A stretch of DNA of 10,353 bases from Roseiarcus sp050015575 (GTDB lineage: Bacteria > Pseudomonadota > Alphaproteobacteria > Rhizobiales > Beijerinckiaceae). The stretch is from NCBI GenBank assembly GCA_050015575.1, contig JBEKBD010000101.1:1-10353 (forward strand). Reading direction: 5' to 3'. Position numbers and translations under genes: made by a program. Shown piece by piece: positions 7,328-10,353 of this stretch; within the stretch, counting starts at the first letter, position 1, and each line of letters begins with the position of its first letter. The notes under the pieces are model-generated. The model ran no database searches, was not told the DNA's origin, and saw only the letters and a program-made list of their open reading frames with translations.

Positions 7328-8362
7328 ATGCTCGGCGGACTGGCGGCGCGCGAATTTCGACTGACGCGCGAAGGCGTCGCGTGCAGCGAGGCAGGGCTCG
7401 CCATCGGCGGCGTCGCGCTGCTCGCGAGGGCTGCGGCGACGCCGCAGGCAAGCTGGAGCGTTCGCCCGCTCGCCGATCTCGACGCCGAGTTGAGCGCGCG
7501 TTACAGGCTCGCCATCGACGTTTCGAGCAAGGCCGAGGGGATAGAGGTCGTCGCGCGTGCGCTCGACAAGGGCGACATCGCCCTCGCGCAGATCGCCGCG
7601 CTGTTATTGCAGTTTCCCGATCCGCCGGAACTCGCTAAACAGGCGTGTGGGGGGTCGGCGCTCGTCTCGCTCGCCAGCGAATTGATTTGCAGCGGGCTGC
7701 TCAAAGGCGATTGGAATTCCGACGCTCATCCGCGCACAGGAACGCCGCCCAACCGCGGCTGGTTCGCGCCGGTGCCGAAGGATTCTGAGCCGAGCAAGAC
7801 TCCCCGCGCGGGCTGGCCGTCAAGACCTGTCAACGTCGCAATAAGAACAGTCGCGCTCAAGCTTGCCATACAACTGGCCGAGTTAGAGCCGCACGTCCGC
7901 ACCGCGGTGTTCGCTTTCGCCGTGATTGTGGAAGTAATAGACTGGCTAAGAGACGAATTCCCTGATGAAAATTTTGACCCGAGTCAGCAACGGGTCGCCG
8001 ACCAGCTTTACACCAACCTGCAACCGGCTAAGACCTTGGAAGAACTGCAGACGCTGCCGCAGGACCATTTCTTGGGTTACGAACAGCATCACATCGTCGA
8101 ACAAAACTCGGACAATGTCGCCAAGGACAGCGTCTCGCTTGCCGAGCTTCTGTTGAAGTTCGGCCGGGAGGCCCTCGACGACCCGACCAATCTCGCCTGG
8201 GTTCCGCGCCTCAAGCACGAGCAGATCACCGCCGAATATAACAGCAAGTATTTGGATAACCCGGTATATCCTCTGACGAGGGAGGTCGTTACCGCTATGG
8301 ATTTTAACGCGCAACGCGAGGCAGGATTGGACGCGCTTCGCAGGGCTGGAGTACTGAAATGA
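7328..8362 (+). CDS. Putative HNH-nuclease effector with effector-like N-terminal module
   Basis: No exact family is assigned. Seen, 344 aa: residues 1-125 form an Ala/Leu-rich region with an IAALLLQFPDPPEL landmark. Next is a Pro/Gly linker containing HPRTGTPPNRGWFAP (about 133-147). A hydrophobic, mostly helical stretch runs from about 168 to 215, and the C-terminal domain from about 245 to 335. That domain has GYEQHHIVEQ (H254, H255), then N288 in NLAWVP and H297 in KHEQIT. The N-x8-H spacing and preceding HH fit an HNH/treble-clef metal-dependent nuclease, similar in style to AHH-type toxin domains. I recall this N-terminal region and linker from alphaproteobacterial proteins with differing C-termini, which suggests a modular toxin. 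There is no signal peptide, VENN or PAAR motif, so the delivery route is unknown; it may act inside its own cell. The Shine-Dalgarno sequence supports ATG 7328. Likely SOS-controlled. DNA or RNA as substrate is undecided. Confidence 0.75.
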   Translation: MLGGLAAREFRLTREGVACSEAGLAIGGVALLARAAATPQASWSVRPLADLDAELSARYRLAIDVSSKAEGIEVVARALDKGDIALAQIAALLLQFPDPPELAKQACGGSALVSLASELICSGLLKGDWNSDAHPRTGTPPNRGWFAPVPKDSEPSKTPRAGWPSRPVNVAIRTVALKLAIQLAELEPHVRTAVFAFAVIVEVIDWLRDEFPDENFDPSQQRVADQLYTNLQPAKTLEELQTLPQDHFLGYEQHHIVEQNSDNVAKDSVSLAELLLKFGREALDDPTNLAWVPRLKHEQITAEYNSKYLDNPVYPLTREVVTAMDFNAQREAGLDALRRAGVLK

Positions 8363-9123
8363 CCGGCGCTTCTCAGGAAATTTCATCTTTAACGACCGCC
8401 CAGCTGGTCGAACGTTTCGCCGCCGATGCGCGACAAATGGGCGTTCCCCTAAGGTCGCTCGACTTGCGAAACTTCAAACCGAGATCGGCGGAAAGCAAAG
8501 CCGCCGGCGACGACTTGCAAGCGGTCGCGAGCGAGCTGCGGGCGCGCAATGCCGTGACGGAGGTCCGGCCGTTGTACGATAGCAATGAGGATCCCGTGCG
8601 TTCGTTCGCCTCGACGCAGTTCCACGCCTTTGCCCCCGAACTTGCGCGGGCCGCTTTTTCTGGCGTGCGCTTCGGCGTGCCGACGCACGAGGTTCTCGCG
8701 TTGACGCAGCGCGCCCGCGAAACGTCGCCCGAGCGGCCCGACCTGACGGGACTGACGGACGATGAACTGGTCGAGCGGTTCGTCGACGGCGCGATCCGCC
8801 TTTATGCGACCCGGTTTCTCGATTGTTTCGGCGATCCCGCCGACCTCGAAATTCGCAACAATATCCTTCCTCATGTCTGGGACCCCGCGAGGGAGTTGAA
8901 GGCGCGCGGCGCGCTAGCGAAGCTCGCTCCCTTGATGGATCATGCCAACGAAAGGGTTCGGCTCGACGCCGCGACGGCTTGCCTCGACATCGAACCACAA
9001 AAGGCCGACGCGATCGTTCAAGCGGCCGCCGCTCGCAGCCGCGAGGAATTCGACATGATGGACGCCAAGCGCGTCATCCAGCAGCGGAGCCGGGGCCAGG
9101 GCGTCGTTTGGGGCGTCGTGTGA
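8359..9123 (+). CDS. Tandem DUF2019/HEAT-like protein, candidate immunity partner
   Basis: Seen, 254 aa, soluble, with no signal peptide or membrane segment. Its ATG overlaps the stop of the HNH gene (ATGA), indicating translational coupling. The protein is an internal duplication. Repeat one (about 10-115) starts LTTAQLVERF and carries ELRARNAVTEVRPLYDSNED. Repeat two (about 128-240) starts LTDDELVERF and carries ELKARGALAKLAPLMDHANE. Each unit looks like DUF2019, a small alpha-helical superhelix family related to HEAT repeats and usually present once. Known: HEAT-like helical proteins often serve as binding scaffolds, including immunity proteins. Inferred: it binds and blocks the HNH domain, given the coupling and gene order. 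It could instead be a chaperone, adaptor or regulator. The C-terminal tail after about 240 is Gly/Val-rich. The DUF2019 assignment is from memory of the family pattern. Confidence 0.75.
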   Translation: MTGASQEISSLTTAQLVERFAADARQMGVPLRSLDLRNFKPRSAESKAAGDDLQAVASELRARNAVTEVRPLYDSNEDPVRSFASTQFHAFAPELARAAFSGVRFGVPTHEVLALTQRARETSPERPDLTGLTDDELVERFVDGAIRLYATRFLDCFGDPADLEIRNNILPHVWDPARELKARGALAKLAPLMDHANERVRLDAATACLDIEPQKADAIVQAAAARSREEFDMMDAKRVIQQRSRGQGVVWGVV

Positions 9124-9256
9124 CGGGTCGGCGACGTCGTCGATAACCCGGCGCCGGCGCATAGCCGCTGAAAGCGCAGGGCGATCGGGTGAACGGCTGA
9201 TGAGGCGATGAGGCTGGCGAGGAACTCGTCGTCCCAGGCGACGACCTTGCGTCGGA

Positions 9257-9322
9257 GACGCGGCGAGCCTGTCGTCCGACGTCGAGAACACGGCGAGTCC
9301 AGGGACTGGCGGGCTCTATTGA
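9257..9322 (+). pseudogene. Displaced, decayed copy of the mrcA 3' end
   Basis: Seen: 9257-9322 aligns without gaps to 7155-7220, the last 66 bp of mrcA, at 52 of 66 identical bases, including the in-frame stop. In the mrcA frame, 13 of the last 21 residues agree, ending GGLY-stop in both. Weaker similarity with small gaps seems to continue leftward towards about 9190. There is no start codon or upstream PBP sequence, so it is not functional. It marks the likely right edge of the inserted cassette and ends 22 bp before the cysA stop codon. Confidence 0.75.
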
Positions 9323-9344
9323 GCGCGGCTTTCGCGCCCGCCGC

Positions 9345-10223
<879 letters not shown>

Positions 10224-10353
10224 TATAGAGGATCTCCACCTGGAGCGGGATGGTGTTGGTGAGGCCGCGAATGTGGCCGGAGACCACCGACACGGCGCCG
10301 AATTCGCCCATCGCGCGCGCATTGCACAGCAACACGCCGTAGAGCAGCGCCCA

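Larger units (their letters stand above)
7221..9256 (+). other. Candidate inserted accessory cassette behind mrcA
   Basis: About 2 kb lying between the intact mrcA 3' end and a decayed copy of the same 3' end. It contains its own promoter, an HNH-type effector gene and an overlapping partner gene. Base composition is locally unlike the neighbours: 7921-7980 is 25/60 G+C, whereas 6541-6600 in mrcA is 36/60. No integrase, transposase or terminal inverted repeat was seen, so it is not an insertion sequence. Recombination through the mrcA tail is the simplest reading of the flanking duplication. The exact borders are inferred from the duplication alone. Confidence 0.5.

Noticed and set aside
8070..8260. 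HNH domain as a homing endonuclease
   Set aside because: The gene is free-standing with an effector-like N-terminus and a coupled partner; no intron or intein features surround it.
7221..9256. Insertion sequence or integron cassette
   Set aside because: No transposase, integrase, terminal inverted repeats or attC-like site was seen.

Overview
The window is high-GC bacterial chromosome and reads as an alphaproteobacterium of the Rhizobiales. A methanotroph-like lineage such as Methylocystaceae or Beijerinckiaceae is a guess from protein flavour only. The order assignment rests on three things: an RNase E whose S1 domain is split by a long acidic insert, the gene order rne / AMIN-domain amidase / class A PBP, and a LexA-type site of the alphaproteobacterial form GTTC-N7-GTTC.

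Left part (1-7220), core genome. rne (RNase E) runs leftward and off the window edge. An intergenic region of about 900 bp with no convincing gene follows; it holds the probable rne leader and several inverted repeats. Then come two rightward cell-wall genes: amiC, a periplasmic zinc amidase that cuts the peptide stem from glycan strands, and mrcA (PBP1A), which polymerises and cross-links glycan. Together they remodel and build the wall.

Middle part (7221-9344), accessory insert. A compact two-gene cassette follows mrcA. The first gene encodes a 344-aa protein with a C-terminal HNH-type nuclease motif, behind an N-terminal region and proline-rich linker that I associate with modular effector-like proteins. 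The second overlaps it by ATGA and encodes two tandem DUF2019/HEAT-like repeats; it is the natural candidate for an immunity or regulatory partner. A sigma70-like promoter drives the pair, with a perfect GTTC-N7-GTTC box between the -35 and -10, which suggests SOS (DNA-damage) control like that of colicins. Just after the cassette lies a decayed second copy of the last 66 bp of mrcA, including its stop codon. The cassette is therefore bracketed by an mrcA-tail duplication, which points to insertion by recombination at the mrcA 3' end.

Right part (9345-10353). Two leftward genes of a sulfate/thiosulfate ABC importer: the end of cysW (permease) and cysA (ATPase). cysA is short, stopping right after the nucleotide-binding domain, and has no ordinary start codon close to the domain, so a truncation, an unusual start or a frameshift should be considered.

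Most noteworthy: a probably SOS-controlled HNH effector/partner cassette inserted behind a peptidoglycan synthase gene with a displaced copy of that gene's tail. Functions of the cassette proteins are inferred from motifs; no database search was possible.
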